The translations under genes and the position numbers were made by a program. Of a stretch of DNA of 49,560 nucleotides, positions 1 through 17,930 are shown piece after piece. The DNA lies in the NCBI GenBank assembly GCA_030141605.1, contig JAQGDQ010000069.1:677126-726685 (forward strand), given 5' to 3'. Source of the DNA: Tubiluchus corallicola. Its lineage: Eukaryota; Priapulida; Priapulimorpha; Priapulimorphida; Tubiluchidae. The notes under the pieces were generated by a model. It had not been told where the DNA came from. It saw only the letters and a list, made by a program, of their open reading frames with translations, and searched no databases. Each line of letters begins with the position of its first letter. The stretch's first letter is position 1.

Positions 1-3000
1 TTTTACATGGTTTTAGCTGCCGAAAAAAATCGGAATTGAATTAAACGTGAATAACGGTTGCGTGTAAATAGGCAACTAAGGCAAGTTACCAGATAAAATC
101 AAGTAAAAAATAAATAATAGCATAAATAAGCAAAACAAGTGGAGGCGCACAAAATAAGATCAAAATTTTAAAACTATTGCTATTTTTGCGTTTTTGTTTA
201 AATATACACCAGCTTGCTTACACCAGCAGTAACCCCCCTCGCAAATTTCACGCATACCCCGCGGGTAGTTTCTTGTCTCAAATTGAATTGCTGGCGTGGG
301 ACGTTTCTCTGTACTTTAATCCTATTGTGTTGACTGGCCTGATGACTCTAATCGTCTGTAAGTTCTGATGGAATTTTATATTAACTTTCGTTGGTTAATG
401 CAGGCGCGGCATTAAAGACGTCAAAACGATTACACATGGCCAAATCATGGCTATGGGGGTAGACTAATATTCAGCTAAGGTGGTACTTATTTGACAGAGG
501 GCTAGAGACAGCCGAGTAATTACTTAAAGTCCTATTTTTAAGAAAGCCTTGATGGAGTTTGCCTATTTGCTGTTCAATGCCGCCCAAATTTCCTAGTATG
601 ACAGCTCCAAATAAAACTTTGTGGTTTAATTTGTGTTTTTTATCAAATCACACTGCCATTTGCATATTAAAATGTCCTCTTTTGATAGTTAGTTAAATTA
701 GTTAATTAGTTACTTTAGTTAGTTAGCTGGTAGTTACATTTGTGGAGTAATTTGCGATTTTAACTACAAAGCGTATAGGACAAAGGACTAATATCGTAAG
801 TTTCACAGTTGAACAATTAATTTTTTTGAAATTGTATTGAATGGAAACTTAACAATTTAAAGGTGAAATTTCACAATGTATAAGCTTAATCGTTAATAAA
901 CATTTGATCTCACTTTCTAAGCCTACTATTGGCCTCAAAAATGTCTCGGATTAATAAAAGCTAAAATTATTGCTAGAATTACTCAAACTACTTTCTATTG
1001 AGATGACAAACAGCTAATAAAGGATTTTATAATAAATATCATTATAATTTTTCATTTCAAAAATATAATTTTAAAATAACAACCGTCTTTTCACTAAAAT
1101 TCGTCGTTTGTGAAGAAGATTTTTTCGGCATTATCCTTGATCATTTTAATTTTGGCATTTTATTTTGACAACATTCGCGCACGACTCACTTCTTAATAAA
1201 CTTCTTAATGACAGCATGTGTGGCGAGTTAGATTTTCCAATTTGTTTTGAAAGGAAACCGCACCGTATCCCATGTTTCCCTAAAACGCTCGTCGTTTTTC
1301 CCAAACTACCCACATAACACGGCTACAACTCTCCACTCACGAGCCGTGTTATTTCAGCTTGCTTAGGAGACATCTTGCCCGAACTACACATGACGATGAT
1401 GATCATAATATTTTGTATATCTGGCGTAACATTTTCTGAGTCACGGGCAGCCCATAGGGGAGAGAAGGTCAGTTACACCTCTTTCTTGAAACTGGCCTCT
1501 GTTGTGTGCATATCAAGTGCCCACAATTTGCCGATTTGAACATTACAAATGGCTGTTTCAAAACAGAAAAAAGTTTTCTCATTGTGTTCGTTTTGGAGGC
1601 GAGACCAGACTCAGCCAGCACCCTTGGTCGAGTTTCTGGATCCGCCACTCTGGATGGCTCTAATGTGGTAGTGAAAGTCGGATTGCAAGAATTTCTTTCT
1701 CTTCAGCCACCCCGCGAGTTGCTGGCGCCTGGACCATATAAACTGTAAGATGTGACCCAGTGAATTAGCCAATGCGTCGTGTCCTCACTGTGTGGTTTGT
1801 TTAGTATGAAGAAAAATCGTGTCTAGCGACTCAGTTATGCCGCACATGAAGAGAAAAAATGGCGCGACACAAAGCGTTTAAAAATGCTTGCATGACAACG
1901 AAGTTCGACAAAAAACTCTATAAATGTTTGCAAGAAAATGACCCGATTTTAAATAACTACACATGTCTATTTCGTGATTTTTCTTTTGTGAAATTATTAA
2001 ACTGCTTTATTTTCAAGTAAGTATCATTTTAGTACGTGTAATTTTATCTCTTTTTAACCCCCTTTTTGGTTATTAGTCCTTGTTATTGTTGTTGTTACAT
2101 TTGCAAGAAACGCTATATTAAAAAATAAAGTTTGTTGTTTGAAGTGTTTCTCTTTTCAACAGCTGACACCTGATTAGTGTTTAACTGAATTGGAAAATAT
2201 ATATATTTATATATATATATATATTTCACGTATAGCTCGTAATTTCGGAATTCTGAAACTTTTTTAGCTACGCTGAACTTTAGATTTTTGTCCTAAACCG
2301 TCATTGTCTTTCAAACACGTGCAAACAGACTATCAACATCCTCATACTGGGTTGTTGCAGCATTTAATCTACCAGTTATTTACGAGTTAGTTAATTTTGC
2401 TATTTTCGAAGAAAGTCAGCGATTTTGCTTGGCTTGCAAGTAAGATAAACCAATAAACCAAGACAATTTAGAGTACTTCCACTAGACAATGCTACTACCA
2501 CAAGCGTTTCTAGTAAAATTGGGTCTTTGTCGGTCGGGCAACAGATTTGCTTTTAAATTGAAATTGGTACATTTTATGCTAAAATCGCTTGTTCTTGAAA
2601 TTAAAAAGATCTTATCGCCTTCCTTAGCGTTCCAGTGCGTCTATTGTTTATGCACCATTAGAATATTCTCTGATATTTTACGAGAGATCGCAGCTCTCGT
2701 GGCGCCGATAAAGTCTTTTAACGGCCAGTATTGACAGCCTAGAATAAAATCTGAGAATTTTCATGGGCGACCGCAAATCGGAGGCTCACTCCTCGGCTCC
2801 AAGCCTCTGATTTATCACCCAGGGCGACCATTAATGCGCCATTGTTTATTTAAGATTTTCTCCCTAATGGGTAGTTTAAAAAAGACCACCATATCATCAG
2901 CCGCATGATCAGTCTACGGCACAATGCCAAAGGTATTAAGGAAAACGCTTTCAAGTTTAAAGAGCTGGAATAATTGCTTGGATCCTGGATTGAAAACTTG

Positions 3001-3274
3001 CACGTCTCTTGCTACAATTATCTCATGTAGCAAAGTAATAATGAAGTAGAGTTAAAATGGAATACTGTGATTTTTTTGTTAATGTTTTTCGTGAAGTCGA
3101 CGTACATGACAAGAGGGGCGATTAGTAAAGTTTACTTTATAGTTTGCAAAAAATAGTGGACCTTGGTCTAAGCAGTGCTCGATTTAGGCTTACTACTTCA
3201 TATATTTTAAAATGACTGCATGTGCTGTGTATTAGTACTTTACTAATACTTCAATATAGTAGGTCAATATAATG

Positions 3275-3340
3275 GCATAAATTGTCCAACCCCCCAAAAA
3301 TTGCAAGAAAACGAGTTATTATGACGTAATATTTGGTCGG
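3275..3340 (+). repeat. Diverged direct repeat, copy 1 (pairs with 4356-4430)
   Basis: The stretch around aaattgtccaacccccc, followed by tgcaagaaaacga and then gtaatatttg, recurs at 4356-4430 as gaattgtgcaactccccc, tgcaaggaaacga and gtaatatttg, with small indels. The order is the same in both copies. Between them, actttgcacaatg occurs twice (near 3462 and 3760) and caagatggcc-like words are frequent. This looks like remnants of an old interspersed element. Confidence 0.55.
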
Positions 3341-4355
3341 GGCAATAGCTTAACAAAAACAGGCCAAAATTGGAGTATCACAAAGGGTCTGATTATAATG
3401 TCAAAAATGGTGAAATCAGAATGATGAAAAGATGCTCATTTTCTCTCAGAAGCAGGAAACTTTGCACAATGCTAGAACCTGTTATGAAGTCACTCGAAAT
3501 TCGTCCAATATGGCCGCAATTTTCAAGATGGCCGACAATATGGCTGTTTCTAGCTTATATAGGTTGTAGCTTACCTATCAGAGCAGATAGGATGATGATT
3601 CTGATGTCTAAATATAGGTTTTCAAGGTCAAGGATGCTGATCTATAACTGATGCTTAAGTGCCCCTATAATGTCACCCCATTTCAAAATGGTTGCTACGA
3701 TAGCTGTAAATGCTGCACAAAATGGCAGAATTGCTCTTTTTGCCTTAAAGAGCACGAAACTTTGCACAATGAAATCCACCTGTTTTGTCAATTGACACGC
3801 AAGTACTGGCATAAGTTAACAATTTTACTTGTTTACTTTGGATATCCAGATCCCCAGCGACAACCCAAGTTAGATCTGAGATTTAAGAATAAAGGTTTTA
3901 AGAGAACTGAATCTCAGTAAAGTCAGTGGAAAAAAGGCACATTGTGTGGGATGCAGCCATCTAGCTATCCACTTCTCTAGGCTCCGCGTGCACTCACGTA
4001 ACTTGAGTGCTATAATTACTGACCTATCAAAAATGAAACGAGATTTTATTCCATCCATGTGCAGTAGGGGGCACTAAAGTATCAGGGTTTTCGTCAATGT
4101 AGGCCGCGTGTGTATAATTACCAAAAAATGAATAAAGAATAAGAGAAGTGTTTTATTTCATGCGGCCATTCTGGTGTCATTTGAATGACGACACGTGTCG
4201 TGTATTATACAAATTGGCAAAACGTGAATAGGAGGGAATGTAACCATGTCGCCTGTCACTGTACCTTAAAGCTTAATCTACCTTGTCCCACTTTCGTTTA
4301 TGTACAAACATATTTTAAAAGGTTTTAGCTCGCTTTTTACATACGAAAACGTAAA

Positions 4356-4430
4356 GGAATGAATTGTGCAACTCCCCCAAAAAAATGCAAGGAAACGATT
4401 TATAGAGTTTTTTTGTAATATTTGTTCGAC
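4356..4430 (+). repeat. Diverged direct repeat, copy 2 (pairs with 3275-3340)
   Basis: Second copy of the repeat described at 3275-3340, in the same orientation about 1.08 kb downstream. It keeps the C-rich core and the tgcaagRaaacga block but is interrupted by a T-rich insertion. Confidence 0.55.
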
Positions 4431-4892
4431 AAAACATAAAGTAAAACAGACTCCTTATTCAGACTTTAGAGATTCAGTGTGCATTTTTTGTAATAGCAAG
4501 ACTTAAAAGAACAAACTATTTAAAAAAAAAATACAACGAGATTTAAGCAAGAACATCAACTTGTTTAATTACACTGAGTGTTGCTACAACCTTTGACAGA
4601 GGTCAATAGACAACTCAAAGGCTTCCCAGACGTTTTCCAAGCATGCTTGCAGTAAAACTTAAGCAGAAATTTCTCTAGGCTGTCCTCAAAGCAAATAACT
4701 CTCAGCCGCAATACCTCATTTTTCTCGTGGACATATCTCTGTGATGTTAGAATAAAGATTAGGATCTTGTACAGTCAGAAGTGAGGCGTTCAGTCAAAGA
4801 GCAGCCATTATCTTAGTTATAAATCAACTCTTAAATTGTCTGTAGAGAGAGCGAGAACGTTTGGCTTGCTGTAGAGAGGAAGAGAAAGAAAA

Positions 4893-5114
4893 GACAGAGA
4901 GAGAGAGAGAGGGAGGGAGCGCGAGAGAGCTTAAGAGAGAGAGAGAGAGAGAGATAGAGGGAGGTAGAGAGCGCGAGAGAGCTTGAGAGAGAGAGAGAGA
5001 GAGATAGAGGGAGGGAGGGAATGTGTATGAGAGAGTATATTGGAAGAGAGCGAAATAGAGGGACAGAGAAAGAAGACAGAAGGGGGTGTGTCAGAGTATA
5101 ACAGGGAGAAAGAA

Positions 5115-5205
<91 letters not shown>

Positions 5206-5319
5206 GAGAAAGAAAGATAGGGGATGGTAGAGTAAGGGAGAAAGGAAGGAAAACCGAGGGAGGAAAAGAGAGAGAGAAAGATAGGGGGTGGTAGAGTAAG
5301 GGAGAAAGGAAGGAAAACC

Positions 5320-5415
<96 letters not shown>

Positions 5416-5420
5416 GAGAT
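4893..5420 (+). repeat. (GA)n simple-repeat tract with internal duplications
   Basis: About 530 bp of almost pure purine on the + strand, mostly GA dinucleotides, with two longer pure runs near 5118-5190 and 5325-5395. Two longer units are duplicated inside it: a block containing gcgcgagagagctt (near 4919 and 4970) and a block containing gtagagtaagggagaaagg (near 5227 and 5290). All ORFs across it are low-complexity artefacts. Confidence 0.95.
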
Positions 5421-6747
5421 TGGAGGGAGAGAGTACGATAACAGGATTCTTAGCAATAAAAAAGAGACAATGATGTTTTTTGCTTGATTAAATCCTGAGC
5501 ATGCCAGAATTCAACTGTGTGCTTAATATAGGAACGGCATGAATGTGGAACATGTATATAGTTTCCTCCCGACATGGAATACCCGATCACCCACGGTGCT
5601 CATCTTTTCGCATGATTCCGCACCTTTTCTCCGTCTCCTCGGCCATCCATCTACCGTCGACGTCTGACGCCGGTCTACATAAACCATCACCACCAGCGTT
5701 TATTTAATCCTGTCTTCTGCCACTTTCTGACCGCCCAAGCAGAGGGAGGCAGGAAAGTCAGTGTAAGAGCCACATGTTTTCAGCGAAGAAGTGGCCTCAG
5801 ATAAACTTTGTTAGAACTTAATTACCTTTGATGGCACAATGCTTCGCTAGGACCCTCAACTGCTGGGAAAAGGAGATTTCTTAGTCGCCTCAACTCGTTT
5901 CCTAAAAGCTCGGACGACTTTATCAGCTGATTCATGCAACTTTTTAACCCGAAAACCGTTCACTCGCTGCTTAATTGACTAGTTTCTTAGTTCATTGGTA
6001 GTCCATTTACATGTAGAAGGCAACTACGAAACTACTGCAGATCCACTACAAGATGCCCGTGTTTAGCTATTTCACATATCATTTGACTGATTTTCTGATC
6101 ACTTAGTTTAATAGCCAACTGTCTGTAAATAGCCCTACTGGCTAGTTACCCTATCGCCTGTTTGATTAGAATTTTAACTTTTTGTCGAATCCTACGGACA
6201 ACCAGTACCTTATCTATTGTAATGGGGAGCTGGTTAGCTTTCAGCTTCTTAGTCCTTTTTAGCCTAAAACATCCTAGGGTCTAGTGCTTTGGTGCTTTGG
6301 GGTGTTTGTAAACTTAGTTATCACACTGACTTACTAGTTTGTTTTTTGTTAGTAGGCCTTCATTTGAATGTTGTGATTCAGGTGCAGGTATCTCACAATG
6401 TTATTAGACTCATTTTAGTTATTTCTTTTCATTTAGATAGATAGTAAATGCAATTTATTAGCACAAAAAATATTTGGCAGTCTTTGAGTTGATCGGCAAT
6501 TTACATTCGGTGAGGTAGAAGTTCACTCCACAGACCTAAGCTGCAATGTAACAGGGAAGGGAAAACATAATTTAGCTTTCGTGTAAAAATGGTCAGAGTT
6601 GGTTAGGATGGCCTTATGAAATCTTAACTTTTAGCAAATTAATGATTGAATGAATGATGTGCTTGTAGTGAGAAAAATAACGCATCAAGGATGATTAAGC
6701 TGCGCGCGCATCTGCTGCAGCGCAGTGAAGCCCTCGGCAGTGAACCC

Positions 6748-6783
6748 CTACACATAACCATCGGCGCCAATGGTTATGTGTAG
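6748..6783. repeat. Perfect 14-bp inverted repeat with 8-nt loop
   Basis: ctacacataaccat at 6748-6761 is the exact reverse complement of atggttatgtgtag at 6770-6783. The loop is cggcgcca. It sits in a short GC-richer patch (about 6690-7160) inside AT-rich sequence. It could be a transposon end, an RNA stem or a cruciform; the sequence does not say which. Confidence 0.9.
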
Positions 6784-7429
6784 CAAAAGCCAAATGATTG
6801 TCATAACTTCAACATGAGTTGTTAAAAAGCGGTGCTTGATGCTGGGGCGGCTTCCGTCCAAAGGTTGCTCTACTCATTAGACCCCTTTTGCCATTTTTCA
6901 ACTTCAAAAGTAATCATAAATGCGCCAACTGTACGTTGGACTTTCTGAAAGCAATGAAAGTTTTTCTCGGTTGGGCGACCCCAGTCAAGCTTGGTTCCTG
7001 TCTTGTGGGTTACGCCCTTATCTAGGGCTGGTCCTTTGTGGAGCTGAGCGTCATGGTTTGTTTATGTCTGCCCTCTACTCATCACCGCCGCAGGGAGACA
7101 CCAGTATTCCAACTGTACAAATACCCCATCTGTGTTTAGATGTGTTTTCTGCGAGCCTCTGATTGAAATTGAACTTCAATAAACTGCTAGATGCCATTAG
7201 GACTTGGAAGAGCAGAAGCTTTAACGTCAAGCCTTAAATGTTCGAAGCCTTATACCGCTCACAATTTAACGCATCCATGGCCAGAATAAAGGGGCGGTTA
7301 GAGTTAATGATTTGCGAGGGTTGTTTCCAGCTTTCAATTTTATGACATGTAGATATTGTTTCTTGGCACAGGACAAGGGTTACTTTGCTGTACTTTTTGA
7401 ATTCTTGCTTAGCGCATGGTAATATTAAA

Positions 7430-7522
7430 GGGAAGAAAGGGAATTTTAAAGCACGGTTTGTCCTAAAAAAACTTCCATACAAAGTAATGTTACTTAGCAT
7501 TACACTTACCTGTTTGAAAGAC
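7430..7522 (+). repeat. Dispersed repeat, copy A
   Basis: Shares gggaattttaaa, then ccatacaaagtaatgttact, tagcattaca and cttacctgtttgaaagac with a second + strand copy at 24010-24110 and a third, inverted copy at 33363-33530. The shared core is about 50 bp at roughly 85% identity by eye. This copy ends about 340 bp before the GATA N-finger exon. Confidence 0.75.
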
Positions 7523-7857
7523 GAGTAAGCTAAGCATATTAAATTACTCGTTATTTTTTCCTTCAGAATTTATGATTAAAGGTTTTGTCTCAAATTATTT
7601 TTCCATTTATAAGTAAAAATGATGTCAAAATCCAAGTTGTCTATTTGTTTAATCAGACATCTCGATCTAACTAAAAATGCAGAAACATAAATATGTTTTG
7701 TTCTTTAAACTTCTTCGTAAAAATTTATTTTCTTGCTCAAAAGCTAAAATTAATGATTAGTCAATTAATAACATTGTGATTTCGAAGCCTAGTTTATTGC
7801 GTTGTGATAAGTCAGTTACGGTTACTACAGTTAATAAAAAATATTTTTTCCTTCTAG

Positions 7858-8003
7858 AGGGTCGCGAATGCGTGAACTGCGGGGCGACGTCAACGCCGCT
7901 CTGGCGGAGGGATGGCACAGGACACTACTTGTGCAATGCTTGCGGATTGTATCACAAAATGAATGGACAGAATCGACCGCTAATAAAACCCAAAAGAAGA
8001 CTG
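7858..8003 (+). CDS. GATA2/3: GATA1/2/3-type transcription factor, N-terminal zinc-finger exon
   Basis: The exon encodes the first GATA-type zinc finger of a nuclear transcription factor. The sequence shows [19 protein letters not shown], then the second cysteine pair CNAC, and the linker [11 protein letters not shown]: a Cys-X2-Cys-X17-Cys-X2-Cys finger. In vertebrate GATA2/3 this finger stabilises DNA binding and recruits FOG cofactors. The acceptor is a T-rich tract ending in cttctag; the donor is ctg followed by gtaggt. The exon is 146 bp, starts with a split codon and ends in phase 0 right after KPKRRL. From memory, that matches the length and end point of vertebrate GATA2/3. [11 protein letters not shown] rather than MNGINRPLIKPQ favours the GATA1/2/3 class over GATA4/5/6. 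An open frame runs on into the intron to 8036 but is not coding. Upstream exons are not in view. Confidence 0.96.
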
Positions 8004-13972
<5,969 letters not shown>

Positions 13973-14098
13973 TCTGCTGCAAAAAGGGCGGGCACCAGTT
14001 GTGCGAATTGCGGTACGACGACAACGACATTATGGCGACGAAATCAAAATGGCGATCCAGTTTGTAACGCTTGCGGACTTTACTACAAACTTCACGCG
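13973..14098 (+). CDS. GATA2/3: GATA1/2/3-type transcription factor, C-terminal zinc-finger exon
   Basis: The exon encodes the second, main DNA-binding GATA finger: [13 protein letters not shown], then [27 protein letters not shown]. The Cys-X2-Cys-X17-Cys-X2-Cys pattern is intact. This finger contacts WGATAR sites in the major groove. The exon is 126 bp, phase 0 at both ends, with a T-rich acceptor ending in ttcag and a consensus gcg/gtgagt donor. It joins in frame to KPKRRL upstream and to VNRPMTMKKEGIQTRNRK downstream. GLYYKLH is typical of the GATA1/2/3 class, whereas GATA4/5/6 have GLYMKLH. The residue after the second cysteine is Gly where human GATA3 has Gln. The 27 nt after the donor stay open but are intronic. 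Confidence 0.96.
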
Positions 14099-15636
14099 GT
14101 GAGTAAAGTCTCTTGTAAAACTTGAAAATTTAAACTCTCAAACTAGCTATGTTAAGTGTAGCTATTTTAAACTTTTCTTTTACTTAAGATTGGGAATTAA
14201 TGTAATGTATATTTAAAAATTGGTGTGAATTTTATTAATGTTTACATTCTGTAAAATGTGGTAAAGAAATAGCACTGCACTAGCGTAATAAAAATACTTG
14301 ATAGCCTATTAACTGATGAAATTATTAATATACTGCATTTTTTTTAATTTTTGCTTTAATAAATAAATAGGGTAATGAGATGATTATAGTGGAGAAAATA
14401 CATTGCTTCATGTGTTAGAAATTGAGCGGTATTTTGCCTAAACGTTTTTCGCTGCTTAAATAATAATTACTGGGGTCAGTTTTGCTGCAATGTGATGTTA
14501 ACGACAGTTGCTGCAGCTGGGAAAAAAGTCAAGTAAAAAGTAATGGTGCTTCAAAAAGTCTCATAAGTTATTAAAATCATGCAGACAAAATTTGAAAATT
14601 ACATAAAATTTAAAATTGATAGACAATTCGGTGAAATGTTTACAATACAGTAAAATGATGTAAATCAAATTGACGCTGTAACGGAATAACGTATCGATTT
14701 TGTGCATTAAAAGTAACGTTGTTAGTCGGATAAAATAATTGATAATAATCATTTTTTGAACAGGCATGTTAAAAACGTTTAGCCGTTCAAAATTAACCCA
14801 TGTTTTTCACATTCTTTATGTCTGGAATATTCGAAATTTTAGTTAATGGTTTAAAAGTTAGAATAATCGCAAAGAGCATGTTATTTTCTTCTCTTTATAA
14901 GACAGAAACAGAGGCAGAAGATTCTCCTCTATTTATTTAGATGTTTCGCGATAAGCCGACTCGAGGGACGAGTAAGCATAGATAGCAAGCATCAGAAAAG
15001 CTTCTCTATTACCCAGATGCAGCTAAATCTTCAATTGATTTCTTTTAACTATGATATTCAGCTCAACCCAAATTCTGTGCGGTTTCGTGTTTAACTACTC
15101 ATGTTATTGTTTTGGACATCAATAATTTATTAATTCCAGCAGTTCGTGCATCTAAAAATTTTCACGCAGTTAAAATAAATAAATTTAAACATTTAAAAAT
15201 TGTTGCGCCACAATTTTTGCTACGGAAAAAATAATTTTTCCAAGCATAAACAAGAATTGACGATTGCCATTAAACTTCGAGGAAGGTAAATCAATGGTGG
15301 GGCATTGTAAAATTTTCGCCTGATCTTCAGTCCAGTGTTGTGCGTCACGTTGAAGAATGGCAGCCATTTTCAACCTTTCACTTTAGTTTATTCCATCTAG
15401 TTTACTTTTCAGTACAATTTACTTATATCTGAGTTTACCCTATACAATTGTCAAACTTAATCTGATATGGTTCACCAAAGTGGTTATTCATACTTTTGAG
15501 AAGAATAACAACTTTTTCTTGGTATTTTTAGGCAATCTAGTTGCCATAATTAGTAGTTTCTTAGTTCCCATTCATCTGTTTGTACTGACATTTTCCGCTT
15601 TGTCGCCTACACGTGAACCCTGAATGACCTAAAAAT

Positions 15637-16430
15637 ACCTCGTTAGAATAACTACGAATTAGCTTCGTTGTAATAACGATGAATTCACATTCAATTCGTT
15701 ATAATAACTATGAATCCGCATTCAATTCGTTATAATAACTATGAATCCACATTCAATTCGTTATAATAACTATGAATCCACATTCAATTCGTTATAATAA
15801 CTATGAATCCACATTCAATTCGTTATAATAACCATGAATCCACATTCAATTCGTTATAATAACTATGAATCCACATTCAATTTGTTATAATGACTATGAA
15901 TCCAAATTGATTTCGTTGTAATAATTATAAATCCGCATAACTTCGTTATAATAAACATTAATTCACATTAAAATCGTTAAAAGAACTATGATTACAAATT
16001 AAATTGCTTATAGTCACCATGAATCCTCATTAACTTTGTTAGAATAACTTTGAATTAGCTCCGTTGTAATAACGATGAATCCACATTAAATTCGTTATAA
16101 TAACTAAGAATCAACATTGAATTCGTTATAATGACTATGAATTCATATAAAATTCGTTATAATAACTATGATTCCACATTAAATTCGTTATAGTAACTAT
16201 GAATCCTCGTTAACTTCGTTAGAATAACTATGAATCATCATTAACTTCATTAGAATAACTATGAATCTACATTAAATTGGTTATAATAACTGTGAATCCC
16301 TATTAAATTCGTTATAATAACCATGAATCCACATTAAATTCGTTAGAATAACTATGAATCTACATTGACTTTGTTATACTAACTATGAATCCACATTAAA
16401 TTCGTTATAATAACTATGAATCCACATTAC
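15637..16430 (+). repeat. 31-bp minisatellite, about 25 copies
   Basis: Head-to-tail units of 31 bp built on ttcgttataataactatgaa followed by tccacattcaa. Copies at about 15690-15890 are almost identical. Later copies are more diverged and mostly carry cattaaattcg instead of cattcaattcg. There are no unique spacers, so this is a tandem minisatellite and not a CRISPR-like array. Confidence 0.95.
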
Positions 16431-17055
16431 TCACAAAATTTTACAAATTATTGAAGAATAAGGAGTCACAGCATTTGGTACAGAGATCATAAATATTAAT
16501 CATTTCAGTTTAACCTGCACTTGCTAATCTCTGCAATGGTTTATTTTCAACGCCAGCCGCGTGTAAAATTGAGTTGCTTCCCTAACATTATCAAAGGCGG
16601 GGAACTTTCTGTTGCGCCATGTTTTCAAAACATTTTTACTTTCTCTGTGTTCCGATTATCTTGTTATTAACTGTAGGAATCACCCAAAAGGCAAAGAAGC
16701 ACTTGCTTGTTTTAAATGATAATGATAATGATAGATGATAATTTACAACAATCAATACAACGGAAACGAGGGATGATGGTGATAATGATAGAGACGATGC
16801 TTGCTAGAGGTGGTTGTGGTATGATGTTCATGATAGCGATGATAATGATGGCCGTAGTAGATAAAATGAAGATGACAACGATAATAAGGTGATCATAATG
16901 GTAATTAGAACAATCAGCTTGAAGACGATGAGATCAAGAAGATGAACAAGTCATCTACAAGTCCTGTCTGTAGATGGCGTTAAGAACGATTGCTCGACGA
17001 CAGCGACAACTCTGACTGTTACACTAATAATGGCGAATTTCAAAAGAAGACAGCA

Positions 17056-17090
<35 letters not shown>

Positions 17091-17723
17091 CAGAGTCAGA
17101 GAACTGATGCGCAATGATATAATTAGGACCTTATATGTTGATGACAACGAAAATGATGGTAATGGTGGTGTGATGATGATGGTGATGCGATGATGACGAT
17201 GATACCATTTGTATTAACGACGATGACAGTTGCCATGCAATTATACTTCTTCACTGTTTGAGTCAAGTTCATAAAGTCGAGACGGTTCGCATTGTATGTC
17301 ATGCATTCATGTTTAAATATGCAGCTTTCATTCGCTTTTCGTCGAACGTCTTTTCGGTCTGCACAGCTTCTATCTTCTATTGTGGCCAGTAAGCGAAGTG
17401 GTGCCCAAAATCCCATAATCACAGTACTTATTGGGGATTATGACTATTGAGTGTAGTATATAACTCAGCTAGGTCGCGCTTCTTAGACTAATAGCGCGGG
17501 GCAAGCATTATTCTTGTTGCTCTGTTTGCGGAGATTAAAGTTTAGCTGAAGACTTCGAGTTGAAAAGCGTGGGAGCGGACGGGATGCTAGCAATGCCAGG
17601 TTTATGAGAATTAAATGCCTGAAGGTGGTGGGTCTGTTTGGCTTTAGATACGGATTATAGCAAAAATGGAAATGCAGGACAGACAAAGAAGGAAGGGAAG
17701 GTGGAATAAATCAATGTAGAATA

Positions 17724-17930
17724 AAAAAGGAGGGAGAGGAGAGAAAAGAGAGAGACGGCAAGAGAGAGGGAGGGAGAGATGGAGAGAAAGAGAGAGAGAG
17801 AGTGAGCGGGGAGAGAGAGGAGAGAAAAGAGAGAGACGGCAAGAGAGAGGGAAGGAGAGATGGAGAGAAAGAGAGAGAGAGAGAGTGAGAGAGAGAGAGT
17901 GTGTGTGTGAGCGGGGAGAGAGAAAGAGAT
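17724..17930 (+). repeat. GA-rich tract containing a duplicated block
   Basis: Purine-rich simple sequence. A block beginning near ggagagaaaagagagagacg and including gagagatggagagaaagaga occurs twice (near 17735 and 17818). It ends in a short GT run and more GA. Confidence 0.9.

Larger units (their letters stand above)
1..7857. other. Non-coding sequence left of the GATA N-finger exon (probably intron or 5' flank)
   Basis: No exon with a recognisable protein family was found in this 7.9 kb. It holds two hairpins (1315-1351, 2775-2813), a diverged dispersed repeat (3275-3340 and 4356-4430) with Caagatggcc-type motifs between, a GA tract (4893-5420), a somewhat GC-richer stretch (5550-5760), a perfect hairpin (6748-6783) and one copy of a dispersed repeat (7430-7522). 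Since the first recognisable GATA exon begins with a split codon at an acceptor site, at least part of this region must be intron. A short signal-peptide-like ORF at 1390 is discussed in the findings. Confidence 0.6.

Noticed and set aside
1506-1748. 80-codon + strand open frame
   Set aside because: It opens at GTG, shows no domain, and no splice or promoter support was found.
5552-5710. Pro/Ser/His-rich 50-codon frame as a GATA N-terminal exon
   Set aside because: It lacks the conserved N-terminal motifs of GATA1/2/3 proteins and has no convincing acceptor and donor pair.
6920-7162. 80-codon ATG-initiated ORF in the GC-richer patch
   Set aside because: No domain, signal peptide or splice signals. 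Its openness is explained by the local GC content.
15637-16430. CRISPR-like array
   Set aside because: Units are contiguous 31-bp repeats with no unique spacers, in an animal gene intron.
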